This document shows, in pieces, positions 24,606 to 35,269 of a DNA stretch of 64,000 nt; position 1 is the stretch's first letter, and every line of letters begins with the position of its first letter. Source of the DNA: JBFMFR01 sp040752025 (GTDB taxonomy: Bacteria; Chloroflexota; Anaerolineae; Anaerolineales; UBA4823); the NCBI GenBank assembly GCA_040752025.1, contig JBFMFR010000016.1:40798-104797 (forward strand). Reading direction: 5' to 3'. The translations under genes and the position numbers were made by a program. The notes beneath the pieces were generated by a model. The model worked only from the letters and a program-made list of their open reading frames with translations. It was not told where the DNA came from and did not search any database.

Positions 24606-27600
24606 CTACTTGGACACAACCAGCTTGACCAGCTTGCCGGTATCGTCCAAGGTCAGGCGAGCGTATTGAGGGTGTTGACCGTGCGGTCCGGGGATCTGCT
24701 TACTGAGCGTCACCAGGCTGTAAGAGGAGGCGAAGGATTCATCCTGCCCTGACCCATCCAAGGACGGCGCATGGCTCGATTTGCCACCTGGGGCAGCGCC
24801 TGGCACAGGACAGGGCGGAACATCGATCGCACACGAACCGCCAGGCTTACAACACAGCCCACGCTGGCGGGTATAGGCCAGTTTGGCCTGCGCCATTTCT
24901 GGCAGGCTGTGCGCGACTACCTGCCTGACAGACTGAAGAACGGCTTCTGGTACAGGTTGGGCAGGCGCGGCTGCAGAGGCAACAGTTCCGGCACAGCGAT
25001 CGCATACTGCGCGCATCACCCCAGGGCTAGCTGCCGGCAGTGGATCGATGAGACGCGACACCTTGGGCTGAGAAGCATTCCCAGCGTAATCTGGCTGAGC
25101 CAATGGATCGCCCAGGAGCGTAAAAGAGAGCAAGGTCTTCTGATCTTCGACATCCAGATAGCCCTGGCGTTCGTTCATCTCGTCCACCAGATTGAGGCGG
25201 GCCTGGCGCAGGGCTTCCCCGACTGGCAGTCCCTGTTTCAGGAAGCGCCAGAAAGCCTGGGCGAGCAGGTCAGCGGCGGTCAGGGGCTGGCCCAACGATC
25301 CATAGGCCATGCAAGTTGAGCCGATCACAGCCAGGCTGCCGGTCTCTAAGAATTTGAGCGCCAGAGCCTGATCACTGGTCTTATCCAGGATATGCAGCCC
25401 GTAACAGGCCTCACTGAAAACCACCAAAGGCAAATCCCCACTCTTGCCAGCCGCTTCGATATCCTGCGGGCGCAGCGCAACCGGGTAATCCGGACCATCC
25501 CCTGGCTCCAGCGGGTGGCGCTGTCCATACCACTCTGGCGCATCTGCCAGGCCATGCAAATTGAAATAGGCCAACTTACCGAGCGGGACGGGGATGTCAT
25601 TGGGAGATGAAGCGCGTTCTACTGGCTGATTGTCCAACCCTATTGAAGAAGAACTCACCTGCGGTGACACACCCTTCGACAAAGAATGCTCTGCTACTAA
25701 AGCAGTAGCGTTCTCTCCCAAGGGAGTCATATTCGAGGCTGCGTCCACGCCCAGCGGCGGCGATACATGCAGCCTGGCCGGTTCACCAATCGGCTGATAG
25801 ACCAAGGCGGCCGCCTGGCGCCAAACTGCGGCAGTGTATCCAAAACTGGCGCGCCGGCGGGAACGAGACGAGAAAGCTCTCTCTCCACGAACCCAGGCCA
25901 GGAATCTCGCCAGCCAGCGGCGGGCCCAAAGGAGCGGTGGAAAGCCGTTCTGCTTAACCGCTTTCTGCACAGCAGTGTGGTGCGCGCTGATCCGGCGCAG
26001 CGCGCTCAACAGGAGCCGGGCATCCTGGCCGGCCCCGCCAGGCAGCCGCCCAACCGGCCATTCCGGCAGCAAGGCAGCCGAGGCGCATGAACTTGTATTC
26101 CGGTTGGCATACGGGCAATCGGAAGGCACGTCCACGTCCTGATCATCCAGGGGATTGGGCAAGTGATGAAACGGCACGATCTCAGGGCCACCCACAATCA
26201 GCAGCGCACCGATCATCTCGCCGCGCTGGGCCAGGGCGGCATCCAGCGCCACCAGGGCTGCTTTCAAGGCAGACGGTTCGTCCGATTGCACCGGCTGCAA
26301 CCCCAGCGCAGCGGCGCTTTGGGGATCATCCGGAAAATACAGGCGCGCCCCCCAACCCGCATGGGATTGCACGACCTGGACAACCCGGTACATCTCTGCT
26401 TCCAAAATGGCGGCCAACTGCGTTCCGTAAACCGCCTCCAGGCGATTGCGCAGCGAGAAGATCACGTAGACCGGGTAGCGCCCATCCACGTGTTTCTGGC
26501 TCGGCAGGTGCAGCCGCGCTGCCAGCCGTTCCAATTCCTGGCGAAACGGGTGCAGGTCCGGTGAAGAAGCCTGCTCCACACCCTCCTCAACTTGCAGATC
26601 TTCAAAATCCGGAGGGGAACTCTCCAGCGATCGCTCGCCTGTCTCTACAGCAGAAAGCGGCGCTGAGCGCTCGGATGGCGTGGCATGCGCTTGAGGTATA
26701 GGCGGGTTGTCGAGTTCAGGTGGTGCTTCGTGCACTTGCATCGCCTGCGCCACGCGCTGCAACCACTCAGGCAGATCTTCCTCGCGCAGGATCGTAGTGG
26801 GCTGAGACGGGCGCGGGATCCCCGCTGGGACATACTCCACAGGTTCCTGTTCTGGAGGCTCCTGGAGGTCATCTGGAGGAAAAACGGGTTCTGGCGGGGC
26901 GCTGATTGCCGCCTCGGTAGATTCCGGCGATTGCAAAGAAGAACGCTCTACCAGAGAAGGTTCGGCCTCGATTTCTGGCAGCCGGGCTTCAACCGGTTGA
27001 TCCTGGCTGGGAGGCGAGGCGGGGGCAGCCTCCACCGTGGGAAAGATTGGCAGCCTGGGCGGTAATTCTGCAGCGGAGGTTTGCAGCGGAACCTGGCTGG
27101 AAGGTTGCCCCGCAGTCAGGCGATTCCAGCCCAGGCGAGCGGCAACTTCAGCAGGGACCGACAATTTCAAAGGGACTTCCAGGCGCTCCGGCCAAAGCGG
27201 TAGATAGGGATGATCTATCCCCCATAAACGGCGAGCGACCTGGCCGCTCACATCGCGTGAAGCTGCCTGGTGCAACAGAGCCACTGCCCGGCTGGCGTCG
27301 CCCGCTTCCGACAACCAATCAGCCAGGAACAACGAGCAGGCCAGGCAATCGGGCCAAAGCTTATGGTAACGCTCCGCCAACCCAATCCTGGTTGAGGCAC
27401 TCACAGGCGAACCGTGCCGAGGGCGAAGCATATTGCTTCGCTGCAAGAATTGCAGATGCGTGACAGCCGCCAACGGCGCAGGCACATCGACATCCAATGC
27501 CAGGCGGATCAATGCTTCGGCCTTGCCCAAATCATCCTGAGACAGCGCCTGGCGAGCTTCCCAAAGCGGCAGACCCCAGGAAGCCAGTTGCCGTGCACTG

Positions 27601-27989
27601 GTTTGAGCGCCATCCAGAGCGAACAGGTGCGCAGCTACAAAGCTCTCTGCAGAGGAAGAAGCCTCCATAGCTGCAGAAAAGTCGGCTTCGTACAGAATCT
27701 GGACAACTTCGAGGAACTCAGGGTCGGCCACGCTCAAACCCTTCAAAACGGGCAGCGCCTGCGCCGTTCGCCCGTCGCCCAGCAGAGCCCGTGAATAGAT
27801 CAGGGCAACTGCCAGATCACCCGGAAAAACCGCCAGCCAGTCCAGGCAAGCCTGGCTGGCAAACCGGTAGCTGTGCTCATCCAGAGCAGCCCGTAAGATA
27901 TGGAGATAGGTCTGGCGCCCAACGAGGCGCGCCATGTGGGCAGCCGCATATGGGGCAGGAGCAAGTTTTCGCATAGGATCAAGGTTCAT
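24606..27989 (-). CDS. TPR protein with a gingipain-like (clan CD, C25-type) protease domain
   Basis: 1127 residues. Residues about 25-300 are TPR-like helical repeats. A Pro/Glu-rich linker (about 310-490) leads to a caspase-fold region. GALLIVGGPEIVPFHHLPNP and LPEWPVGRLPGG match the strands before the catalytic residues of C25 peptidases. His812 (YFNLHGLADAPEWYG) and Cys862 (VVFSEACYGLHI) form the expected dyad, and LSFTLLGDPLAQP closes the domain. The tail (about 985-1070) has a CDRC pair and a CC-x4-C cluster that could bind metal. No signal peptide is visible. It starts in the stop of the giant TPR gene (ATGA), so the two products are probably partners. Confidence 0.82.
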   Translation of the reverse strand: MNLDPMRKLAPAPYAAAHMARLVGRQTYLHILRAALDEHSYRFASQACLDWLAVFPGDLAVALIYSRALLGDGRTAQALPVLKGLSVADPEFLEVVQILYEADFSAAMEASSSAESFVAAHLFALDGAQTSARQLASWGLPLWEARQALSQDDLGKAEALIRLALDVDVPAPLAAVTHLQFLQRSNMLRPRHGSPVSASTRIGLAERYHKLWPDCLACSLFLADWLSEAGDASRAVALLHQAASRDVSGQVARRLWGIDHPYLPLWPERLEVPLKLSVPAEVAARLGWNRLTAGQPSSQVPLQTSAAELPPRLPIFPTVEAAPASPPSQDQPVEARLPEIEAEPSLVERSSLQSPESTEAAISAPPEPVFPPDDLQEPPEQEPVEYVPAGIPRPSQPTTILREEDLPEWLQRVAQAMQVHEAPPELDNPPIPQAHATPSERSAPLSAVETGERSLESSPPDFEDLQVEEGVEQASSPDLHPFRQELERLAARLHLPSQKHVDGRYPVYVIFSLRNRLEAVYGTQLAAILEAEMYRVVQVVQSHAGWGARLYFPDDPQSAAALGLQPVQSDEPSALKAALVALDAALAQRGEMIGALLIVGGPEIVPFHHLPNPLDDQDVDVPSDCPYANRNTSSCASAALLPEWPVGRLPGGAGQDARLLLSALRRISAHHTAVQKAVKQNGFPPLLWARRWLARFLAWVRGERAFSSRSRRRASFGYTAAVWRQAAALVYQPIGEPARLHVSPPLGVDAASNMTPLGENATALVAEHSLSKGVSPQVSSSSIGLDNQPVERASSPNDIPVPLGKLAYFNLHGLADAPEWYGQRHPLEPGDGPDYPVALRPQDIEAAGKSGDLPLVVFSEACYGLHILDKTSDQALALKFLETGSLAVIGSTCMAYGSLGQPLTAADLLAQAFWRFLKQGLPVGEALRQARLNLVDEMNERQGYLDVEDQKTLLSFTLLGDPLAQPDYAGNASQPKVSRLIDPLPAASPGVMRAVCDRCAGTVASAAAPAQPVPEAVLQSVRQVVAHSLPEMAQAKLAYTRQRGLCCKPGGSCAIDVPPCPVPGAAPGGKSSHAPSLDGSGQDESFASSYSLVTLSKQIPGPHGQHPQYARLTLDDTGKLVKLVVSK

Positions 27990-30900
27990 TGTGCCTCGCT
28001 CTTCATAGGGCGTAGTTTGTATACCAGGTTCATAGCCACCACTGCGGTCAACAGCCGGTGAACCTCGACATCATCAGGAGCCAAACGCGCCGCCTGGTGC
28101 AACATCTCCTCGGCGTTCATGTAATCCCTGCTCTCCTTCAATGCCAGACCAGCCTGATAATAAGGCCGGAAGTCGTGCGGTGCGGCCTGGATAGCCTGGC
28201 GAAATACTTGCAAGGCCCGGTTATGCGCGCGCTGCCCCTGGTAAGCGCTTCCTAATTCCAGGTAGGCATCCAGGAAACCGGGGGCATAGCGAATGGACTG
28301 CTCCAGATGAGGGATTGCCTGGTCAACCTGCTCATCCTGGAGGAGATATTGCCCCACCCGGTAATGCAAAGCAGCGCGCTGCTCATCGGCCAGCTCTTCT
28401 GGAGCAGCCTGTAAGACCGCCTGGGCCGCCTGGATGGCGGCGGCTGGTTGAGCCGCCTCAAACAGCCAGTGGATTAACTGCACTTTCAAGTCCGGCTGTT
28501 CCGGATAGCATTCGCTCAACTCGCGCAGCGCGGGGATAGCGGCCTCCAGGCCGCGCGCCTGGCGCAGCAATTCGATCTTCTGGATTTGCAAGAGGTAGGG
28601 CTGGTCCGAAAATGGGATGGCCTTTTCCAGAGCAACCAGAGCCTGCTCAGGCTGGCCCAGGTTCTGTTGGGCGCGAGCCAACAACTGGAGCGCCTGGGGA
28701 TGATCCGGGGAAACACGCAGCACTGCCTGCGCACGGCTCAAAGCGCCGCGCGGGTTGTTGGCTTGCAAGGCAATCTCACTGCGCAGCAACAAGGCTGAAA
28801 TTTGATCCGTGAAGCGTGTATCGTTGTGGTCATCTGGCACATCTTGGGGAAAATTAGCGCTCTCCGCGGGTGGAGAGGCGCATTCCACCGCCCGCTCAGC
28901 GCTGGCGGCAGCTTGATCCAAATCACCAAGCTGCTGCTGCAAACGCGCCAGGGCCAGCCAGGCCCCAGCCTGATCAGGAGCCAGATGGCAGGAGCGAGAT
29001 AAAGCACGCAATGCCTGAGACAAATCACCCAGATCCTGATACAGGCAACCTAAAGATAATTGATACCCGGCATCTTCGGGTTGCAAGACAGCCGCCCGTT
29101 CGAGATGAGCCAGCGCCTGGGCTTGTCGTGGAGGAGTTTCCTGTAGAGGTTCATCCTGCGCGGGAAGAGAAGTCCCTTCCGCCAGGTAAATTTGAGCTGC
29201 CAGCGCATGCCAGGCCGGTTCGGTCTCCCAGGCAGCCAGGGCCTGCTGGATGGCAGATTGGGCGCGCTCCCAGGCCCGGCAACGATAGGCCATACGAGCC
29301 AGTAAGAAATCCAACAAAGGCGGCGCTGGCCAGGTTTCGGCTGGTAAGGCCTCAGCATGCTCAATGGCCTGCTGTGCAAGTTGCAACGCCTGCCTATCAT
29401 TCTCAGAATCCCCCCCTGCAAGGGTAGAGGGGCGCTCTGCCGCAGCCAGGGCTACCTGCACCAAGACCAGTGGATGGTGGGTCAATGCGTCACGGCGCAG
29501 AGCCGGGATCCAGTTGCCCCGCCAGGCCTGGATGGCGGCCTCCTGCTCACCGATTTTACGCAAAGCCACCAACAGAGCCGCCAGGTCGGAGGGCTGTGGC
29601 AGCCAACTGCGCAGGAACTTACCCAAATCGTAAGCATGGCGCGCCTCAGGTTCGAAAACGGCCCGGCCGCGCGCATGCCAATGGGTGATCGAGAGAACAA
29701 CTTCTTCCAGGCCGCCAGGGACCGGAACATCTGCTGGCTTCATTTCTGCCGGCACAGAGACCCAATCCGCGCAACGAAGAGCAGCCTCAAAACCCTCCCG
29801 GGCTTCCTGCGCCAGGAAGGACTCACCCAGGGCATTGGCATTCACCTGCAAATCTCGGTACAGGCTTTGCGCTTCTGCACACTGCACCAGCACGCTTGCC
29901 AGGTGGAGTTGCGCCAGCGGCTGGCTAGGAGCCATTTCTGACCATCGGTGAGCCAGCGATAAAGCTGGCTGCCAATCGTGCAATTCCAGGGCCGCCCGGG
30001 CGGCTGAACGCAAGCCAGCCAGGGTATCTGCCAGGGCCGCCGGCGAAGCTGGCAGCGAGGCCGCCTCAGCGGTTGTCAGCAGCGCCAAAGCCGACTTGAA
30101 CAACTCCCGTGCGCCGGCTGGATCACCCTTGCGCAAAGTCAGGCGCACCTGGCCAACCAGGGCCTGGACAGAGTTCGGCTGCCGCGCCTGCACGAGGGCC
30201 ACCTCCTGGCCAGCCAAAGATTGCTGGCCAACCTCAAGCGCCATCTCGAGGCGCAGGCTGGCATGATCCAGGTGCTGGCAAGGGCTCTGGCTGCACGCCA
30301 GATCGGCATAGATGTGCTCCCAGGCCCGCTTCGGCATCAGCAAAGCATAGGCCAGTTCGGCTGCCAGTAAGCGGGCCGCATGCAGCAGTTCGCCCGGAGG
30401 AGCGTTCACCAGCGAGGCTGTCTGAGCACACTCCTCGCCGGCGTGGACAACAGCTTGCTCAGCGTGCGCCAGGGCAGCCGGGAGATCGCCCGCAGATACC
30501 AGCAGCCAGGCCAGGCGCTGGTGAACAACTGCGTTGGTCGGCTCCAGGCGCAGGAGCGCCTGCAAAGACTCCTGGGTAGACTGGGCATCACCTAACTCAT
30601 CGAAAAGATCGGCCATGTGCAGGCGCAAGGCCGGGCGCTCAGGAGCCAGGCCGATCGCCTGCTCCAACACCCTTAGCGCCATCTGGGGTTCGCCGGCCTG
30701 GTGATGCGCCAGAGCCAATTCGCTCAACAAATCGACACGTGCATCTCCCGCTGGCGAGGCATTCTGCTCCACCAGGCGCTCCAGCAAATGCGCCGCTCGC
30801 GAGGCTTCCCCCAGCTCGCGCAGTGACCTGGCTACCTGGTAAAGCTCCCCGGCAGGCAGGCGGCTGTCGATTTCCCTGGCATCCGCCAGGCTGCAAAACA

Positions 30901-33900
30901 CCTGCCGGGCAGCAGAACGTTCGCCATCTTCCAACTGCATCCTGCCCAGGGAAAAGAGCAGGTCGAGTGGCGTGCTTGCCTGCGCGGCTTGTTGCAACAA
31001 CACAGGCGCGGCCGCCTGCAAGGCAGATAACGATTCGCTCCGCAAGGGTAATTGAGCCGCGTCCGGCATCTGCTGCAAAGCGTCGATCTGGACAATGAAC
31101 CAGGCCAACACTTCCCCATCGTACGGGTTCAAATCCAGGGCTGCCCGAGCGGCCCGGAAAGCCGGTTCTGCCATTTCGCTTGCCAGGTAAGCCTGGGTCA
31201 GAGAACGCTGCACCTGGGGGGTAGCTCCACTCTGTGCCAACGGCTCCAGAGCGGCGATAGCCACTTCCGGCTGTCCAGCGAGCAGAGCGACCTGGGCGAG
31301 TTCCAATACCAGGCGAGTACGTTCATCTGTCCAGTTCGTCGAGAGATGGTCCAATGCCTGATGATAATAGATCAGCGAGGGGGCATACTCAGCGCGGAGG
31401 GAATAAGCCCGCGCCAGCATCAGCCGGGCTTCGAACTTCCAATTGGGGTCAACCGGCAAGCCAGGCGACTCCACCGGAGAACCATCCAGGGCTTGCTCGA
31501 GCAAAGTGATGGCACGTGAGCTCTCCTGGGCAGAGCCGCTCGTGTCTTCGTGAAGCAAACACCTGGCAAGGTCAACCGCTGGACCAGGATCTTGCAGGCG
31601 CTGCTGGAGCAATTCCTCCAACAATGGGATGGCGCGAGCATACTCATCCAAGGCCAACAAGGTGCGAGCATACAGATAAACACTCTCGATCTCCAATTCA
31701 TCGACGGGCTCAAGGAAGCGGGCATATTCGTCCAGAGTAGATGAAGAAGTAGAAGTATGCTCTGAAAGAGGAATAACTTGTTCGAAAACCTGGAGCGCCT
31801 CTTGCAAGTGCCCCAGAAAGTAAAGCGCCTGACCCAATCGGCAAGCGAGGCGCGGCGCGTAGGGGGTGGATACGGTCAGACTGGCGGCGCGGCGCAAACT
31901 GGCCAAAGCCTGGGTGAGGGCCTGCTGCTGCAAATAAGCCTCGCCCAAGGCCAGATGGATGCTGGCAATGTGAGGCACAGCCTGGCTGGCTGTGCGGAGA
32001 ACCGCCAGAGCCTGCTCCGGTTGGTTGAGACGCTGGCAGGCCCGGGCCAACTGCAACCACAATTCAGGCCGGTGCTGCGCTAACTGGAGTGCGGCTTGCA
32101 AGTGAGATTGGGCCTCACCCCAATCACCCAAGGCGATAGCAGCCTGAGCCCAGATAACCTGCACCTGCTCCAATGGAGAAGCAAGTTCTCCCAACTGCTC
32201 CAACGTAGATGGCTCAAGCAACGCGCCATTTTCTTCAAACCGCTTGAAAGCCGCCGTGCAGGCCGAGATCGCCTGGTGCGGTTCCCCTGCCTGCAAAGCA
32301 CAGCGCGCCAGTGCCAGGTATTCTGAAGCGTCTGGCGCTGGCAGTATAGCGATCAGATCGAGGCGCGCCGGCAAGGCTTGCTGCCAGGCGCCCAGGGCTT
32401 CCAGGCACTCGACCAGCAAACGCTGCAAGGCTTCCGGCGGCTGCCAGGCAGTGTCCTGGGAGGAATTCGCTTCTGCCGCCAGAGCGGCCAAAATGTACCC
32501 CAGAGCCAAGCCAGGCTCCTGCAAAGAGAGCTGGGCCCGGGCCATCACGGCGAGCAAATTCGCAGCAGCGGGGAAAAGGCGCAGGCCGGCCTGGGCAGCG
32601 CGGGCAGCTTGCGGGGGCAAACCGGCTTCCAGCAGCAAAGAAGCAAGAAAGACATAATCTTGTAGTTCAAGAAGTTGCCCGGCCTCGACCAGATCCAGGA
32701 GTTGCAGAGCAGCCTGGTAAGTCAGCGGGAGGTTTTGTTCAAGCTGTGCAATGCGAACAGACGCCAAAACCCGGGCAGCGTCCGGGTGCGCCGGCCCGGC
32801 TGGCTCGGCTGGCTGCGGCTCCAGGCAAGCTTTCGCTTCATCCAGCCGCCCGGCCTGAGCCAAAGCCATTGCCAGACCTACGGAATATCCCGGCACATTA
32901 GGGGCCAATTGGACTGCCTGGCGCCAGGCCCCCAGGCTGGCATCCTGGGCTGGATCAGAGTCAGCCTGCGCGCTTACCTGGCGCGCCAGGGTCGCAGCCT
33001 GAGCCAGGCGAGCTGAAAGGTGTCCTTGCAGGCGACGCACCGCTCTCAGCGAACGCGCCAGCAAGTGTAACGACTTCTCGGGCTGGCCGGCAATCTGGTG
33101 CACCTGCGCCAGGGCCTGCCAGGAAGTCAGGTTTTCCGTGATGCTCTCCAGGTTCTCACTCAGAATGTTTGTCTGGAGTTCGGCCTGAGCCTCAACTTCC
33201 GGCGCAGCCAGGACGGCTCGCGCCAGTTCGGCAGCCAGGCCAGGGCGCTGGTCAGAAAGCGCCTGTAACACAGCCAGCTTGACAGGCAGCGGTTGGCCAG
33301 GCAGCAGGCCGCGTAGCAGGCGAGACTGCGCCTCAACATTCAACGGCTGGCAGAGCAAGATATGCACAGCCAGGCTGGCCTGCCCCACCTCCGGGCAGAC
33401 CAGATAGCGCAATAATTCCGATGGGTCCGGCAAGAAACCAACCAGGCAGGACAGCGCACTGGATATGCCTGCACTATCCTCCAGCGCAGTAGAGAATGGT
33501 GGACTGTTGAAATCCGGCAAGACTCCTTGCCAGGTGTCCTTCAAACGCTGGCCTTCGCGCCAGGCCAGCGCCAGCCAACCGGCCTGCTGAAAAGTAAGCG
33601 GATGGGTGGGCTGCTCCTGCCAGTTCTGCAAAACCTGGCGGGCGCGCTCGCGCCAGGGCGTCGGCACAGGCTGCGATGGCTGGCGGTGTAGTTCTTCGAT
33701 GCTCAGATCGGGCGGGGTATCTCCCTCCGTGGGCGGGTCGCCCTCCTCCGCATGCAAAATATCCTGGTCCAAAGGCGCAGATGCAACTGACTCGGTTTGC
33801 AGGGCGAACAAGGCCAGTGCGGCTGGCGACCAGGCCTGGGCCTGCAATGGCAGCAATTCCAGCGCGCGCTCCCCCAGATCTGTGATCTGCAAACAGCTCC

Positions 33901-33997
33901 AGAGCAATGCATCCTGGCGTAAGGCCAGGTAAACCGGCTGCCACAATTCCTGTGGAAGCCGCTGTTTCAGAGCAAGCGGAAAGTGGGCCAAATCCAT
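27986..33997 (-). CDS. giant TPR-repeat protein (2003 residues)
   Basis: Almost the whole protein is helical repeats with the TPR pattern, clearest near the C-terminus (ALALAHLERAAVLQPEDAGY, LGCLYQDLGDLSQALRALSR, then YLELGSAYQGQRAHNRALQV). I count well over twenty degenerate units; there is no signal peptide or membrane helix. It is a scaffold rather than an enzyme. It starts five bases after a two-helix membrane protein and overlaps the protease gene downstream, so complex formation with those products is likely. G+C and codon use match the neighbours, so no sign of recent transfer. Confidence 0.88.
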   Translation of the reverse strand: MDLAHFPLALKQRLPQELWQPVYLALRQDALLWSCLQITDLGERALELLPLQAQAWSPAALALFALQTESVASAPLDQDILHAEEGDPPTEGDTPPDLSIEELHRQPSQPVPTPWRERARQVLQNWQEQPTHPLTFQQAGWLALAWREGQRLKDTWQGVLPDFNSPPFSTALEDSAGISSALSCLVGFLPDPSELLRYLVCPEVGQASLAVHILLCQPLNVEAQSRLLRGLLPGQPLPVKLAVLQALSDQRPGLAAELARAVLAAPEVEAQAELQTNILSENLESITENLTSWQALAQVHQIAGQPEKSLHLLARSLRAVRRLQGHLSARLAQAATLARQVSAQADSDPAQDASLGAWRQAVQLAPNVPGYSVGLAMALAQAGRLDEAKACLEPQPAEPAGPAHPDAARVLASVRIAQLEQNLPLTYQAALQLLDLVEAGQLLELQDYVFLASLLLEAGLPPQAARAAQAGLRLFPAAANLLAVMARAQLSLQEPGLALGYILAALAAEANSSQDTAWQPPEALQRLLVECLEALGAWQQALPARLDLIAILPAPDASEYLALARCALQAGEPHQAISACTAAFKRFEENGALLEPSTLEQLGELASPLEQVQVIWAQAAIALGDWGEAQSHLQAALQLAQHRPELWLQLARACQRLNQPEQALAVLRTASQAVPHIASIHLALGEAYLQQQALTQALASLRRAASLTVSTPYAPRLACRLGQALYFLGHLQEALQVFEQVIPLSEHTSTSSSTLDEYARFLEPVDELEIESVYLYARTLLALDEYARAIPLLEELLQQRLQDPGPAVDLARCLLHEDTSGSAQESSRAITLLEQALDGSPVESPGLPVDPNWKFEARLMLARAYSLRAEYAPSLIYYHQALDHLSTNWTDERTRLVLELAQVALLAGQPEVAIAALEPLAQSGATPQVQRSLTQAYLASEMAEPAFRAARAALDLNPYDGEVLAWFIVQIDALQQMPDAAQLPLRSESLSALQAAAPVLLQQAAQASTPLDLLFSLGRMQLEDGERSAARQVFCSLADAREIDSRLPAGELYQVARSLRELGEASRAAHLLERLVEQNASPAGDARVDLLSELALAHHQAGEPQMALRVLEQAIGLAPERPALRLHMADLFDELGDAQSTQESLQALLRLEPTNAVVHQRLAWLLVSAGDLPAALAHAEQAVVHAGEECAQTASLVNAPPGELLHAARLLAAELAYALLMPKRAWEHIYADLACSQSPCQHLDHASLRLEMALEVGQQSLAGQEVALVQARQPNSVQALVGQVRLTLRKGDPAGARELFKSALALLTTAEAASLPASPAALADTLAGLRSAARAALELHDWQPALSLAHRWSEMAPSQPLAQLHLASVLVQCAEAQSLYRDLQVNANALGESFLAQEAREGFEAALRCADWVSVPAEMKPADVPVPGGLEEVVLSITHWHARGRAVFEPEARHAYDLGKFLRSWLPQPSDLAALLVALRKIGEQEAAIQAWRGNWIPALRRDALTHHPLVLVQVALAAAERPSTLAGGDSENDRQALQLAQQAIEHAEALPAETWPAPPLLDFLLARMAYRCRAWERAQSAIQQALAAWETEPAWHALAAQIYLAEGTSLPAQDEPLQETPPRQAQALAHLERAAVLQPEDAGYQLSLGCLYQDLGDLSQALRALSRSCHLAPDQAGAWLALARLQQQLGDLDQAAASAERAVECASPPAESANFPQDVPDDHNDTRFTDQISALLLRSEIALQANNPRGALSRAQAVLRVSPDHPQALQLLARAQQNLGQPEQALVALEKAIPFSDQPYLLQIQKIELLRQARGLEAAIPALRELSECYPEQPDLKVQLIHWLFEAAQPAAAIQAAQAVLQAAPEELADEQRAALHYRVGQYLLQDEQVDQAIPHLEQSIRYAPGFLDAYLELGSAYQGQRAHNRALQVFRQAIQAAPHDFRPYYQAGLALKESRDYMNAEEMLHQAARLAPDDVEVHRLLTAVVAMNLVYKLRPMKSEAQ

Positions 33998-34001
33998 GAG
34001 C

Positions 34002-34328
34002 TTACGATGCCGCCCAAATCGCCATCCAAGAGGCCCCCGCCATCATGACCAGGCCCAGCAGCGTGAGGAAAATTCCAATGCCGCGCGTGGTGAGCACCAA
34101 CTGGTTCATGGCGCCCAACAGGTTTGAAGCGTTGCCAACCAGCCCCGACATATCGTCCACCAGGCTCTTGCTTGCCAGGCGAGCAGTTTGATCCGCCAGG
34201 GTTTTCACATCGCTGCTGGCTGAACGTAAGGTCAGGGTCAAAACCCCGGCGATGAACGTGCCCACCCCCAGGAGAAAACCCAACATAGTCATCAGCAACA
34301 ACAAGTTTTGAGCATTCAATAATGACAT
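34002..34328 (-). CDS. small two-helix membrane protein
   Basis: 108 residues with hydrophobic helices at about 8-32 and 82-105. The connecting segment (SSDVKTLADQTARLASKSLV, then DDMSGLVGNASNLLGAMNQL) is amphipathic and could be a coiled coil or a docking surface. I recognise no family. It lies five bases before the giant TPR gene and may tether it to the membrane. Confidence 0.75.
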   Translation of the reverse strand: MSLLNAQNLLLLMTMLGFLLGVGTFIAGVLTLTLRSASSDVKTLADQTARLASKSLVDDMSGLVGNASNLLGAMNQLVLTTRGIGIFLTLLGLVMMAGASWMAIWAAS

Positions 34329-34372
34329 GCCTGCCTCCCGAATAGTGTGCTCTGCTCCACCAGGCTCAACCC

Positions 34373-35230
34373 CTAACGCAGAGCGGTGGGCGACTGCAGC
34401 CCTGGGAGCAACGGAAACTTACACGATAAAGTACTGCCAAGCGCCTGCAACCTGCGCCAGCGGTAAACCAGCCTGTCAGCAACCAAGTTTGTATGCAGGC
34501 CATCTGCCAGCCGCCCCAGGGTAACGCCGGGATCAGCACGCTGCAAGAAAGCTGGCGCGCCGCTGCACAATGCCTGTAGCACAAGCGTCTGCTGCTCCAG
34601 AGCCGCCTGGGGGGAAAGTTGAGCTATGTTCGGATCTGTGAACTGCCACCCGGCGAGCGGATTTTGAACCGGGTTGTCAGCGTACATCAAATCAACCAAC
34701 TCGGATAGGGTGACGTCATCCAAAACAATGTAAAAATCCCACCAGAGATCTGTCGGCTGGATGCTTTGGATGAATTCCTGCGAGGGCAGGCCGCCAGGTT
34801 GAAGATCAAAAGTTGCGGCGAGCTCAGGCTGCGGCAGCGGATAAAGCGGAATGAAGGTGAATTCCGCTTTGCTGGGAGATTGAAGCACAACCCAGAGACC
34901 TTGCAAGAGCGGAGAACCGGATTGGGATTGACCTGTCAGGATCAAGAGCAGATTGCGTTGGCCGTTGGTAAAATCTGGAGCAGGCGCAGGTTGTAGGCGG
35001 TGCGGCTGCCACACCCGCACCGGGAAAATTACACTGGCGAGGGAGGGCGTGATTGGAGAGAATAACAAAATAGTGAATGACACGGCCAGGCAAAACAAGA
35101 ACGAACCGTAGGCAAAACGACGCGACAGGGTGCGCCGGGCATTCCGGTCCAACATAACGTGTACTGCAGTGGTCAATAGGGCAATTTCTAAACGATTTGA
35201 GTAATAATAAATTTTCGATGTATGGTTCAT
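34373..35230 (-). CDS. membrane-anchored protein of unknown function
   Basis: 285 residues. After a basic N-terminus a hydrophobic helix (about 44-65) is followed by an extracytoplasmic domain. Within it, NLLLILTGQSQSGSPLLQGL and VVLQSPSKAEFTFIPLYP have the look of the opening strands of LytR-CpsA-Psr domains, but the catalytic arginines are not evident, so that is only a weak resemblance. A 40-base gap separates it from the small protein upstream. Confidence 0.65.
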   Translation of the reverse strand: MNHTSKIYYYSNRLEIALLTTAVHVMLDRNARRTLSRRFAYGSFLFCLAVSFTILLFSPITPSLASVIFPVRVWQPHRLQPAPAPDFTNGQRNLLLILTGQSQSGSPLLQGLWVVLQSPSKAEFTFIPLYPLPQPELAATFDLQPGGLPSQEFIQSIQPTDLWWDFYIVLDDVTLSELVDLMYADNPVQNPLAGWQFTDPNIAQLSPQAALEQQTLVLQALCSGAPAFLQRADPGVTLGRLADGLHTNLVADRLVYRWRRLQALGSTLSCKFPLLPGLQSPTALR

Positions 35231-35269
35231 GGCGCAAGCCGTTTTACCTGTTTTTCGAGCCCACTTTAT

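Noticed and set aside
24606..27989. A TPR-CHAT (Craspase-type) protease
   Set aside because: No CRISPR effector or array is nearby and the motifs (VGRLP, LLGDP, C25-like dyad spacing of 50 residues) fit gingipain-like domains better.
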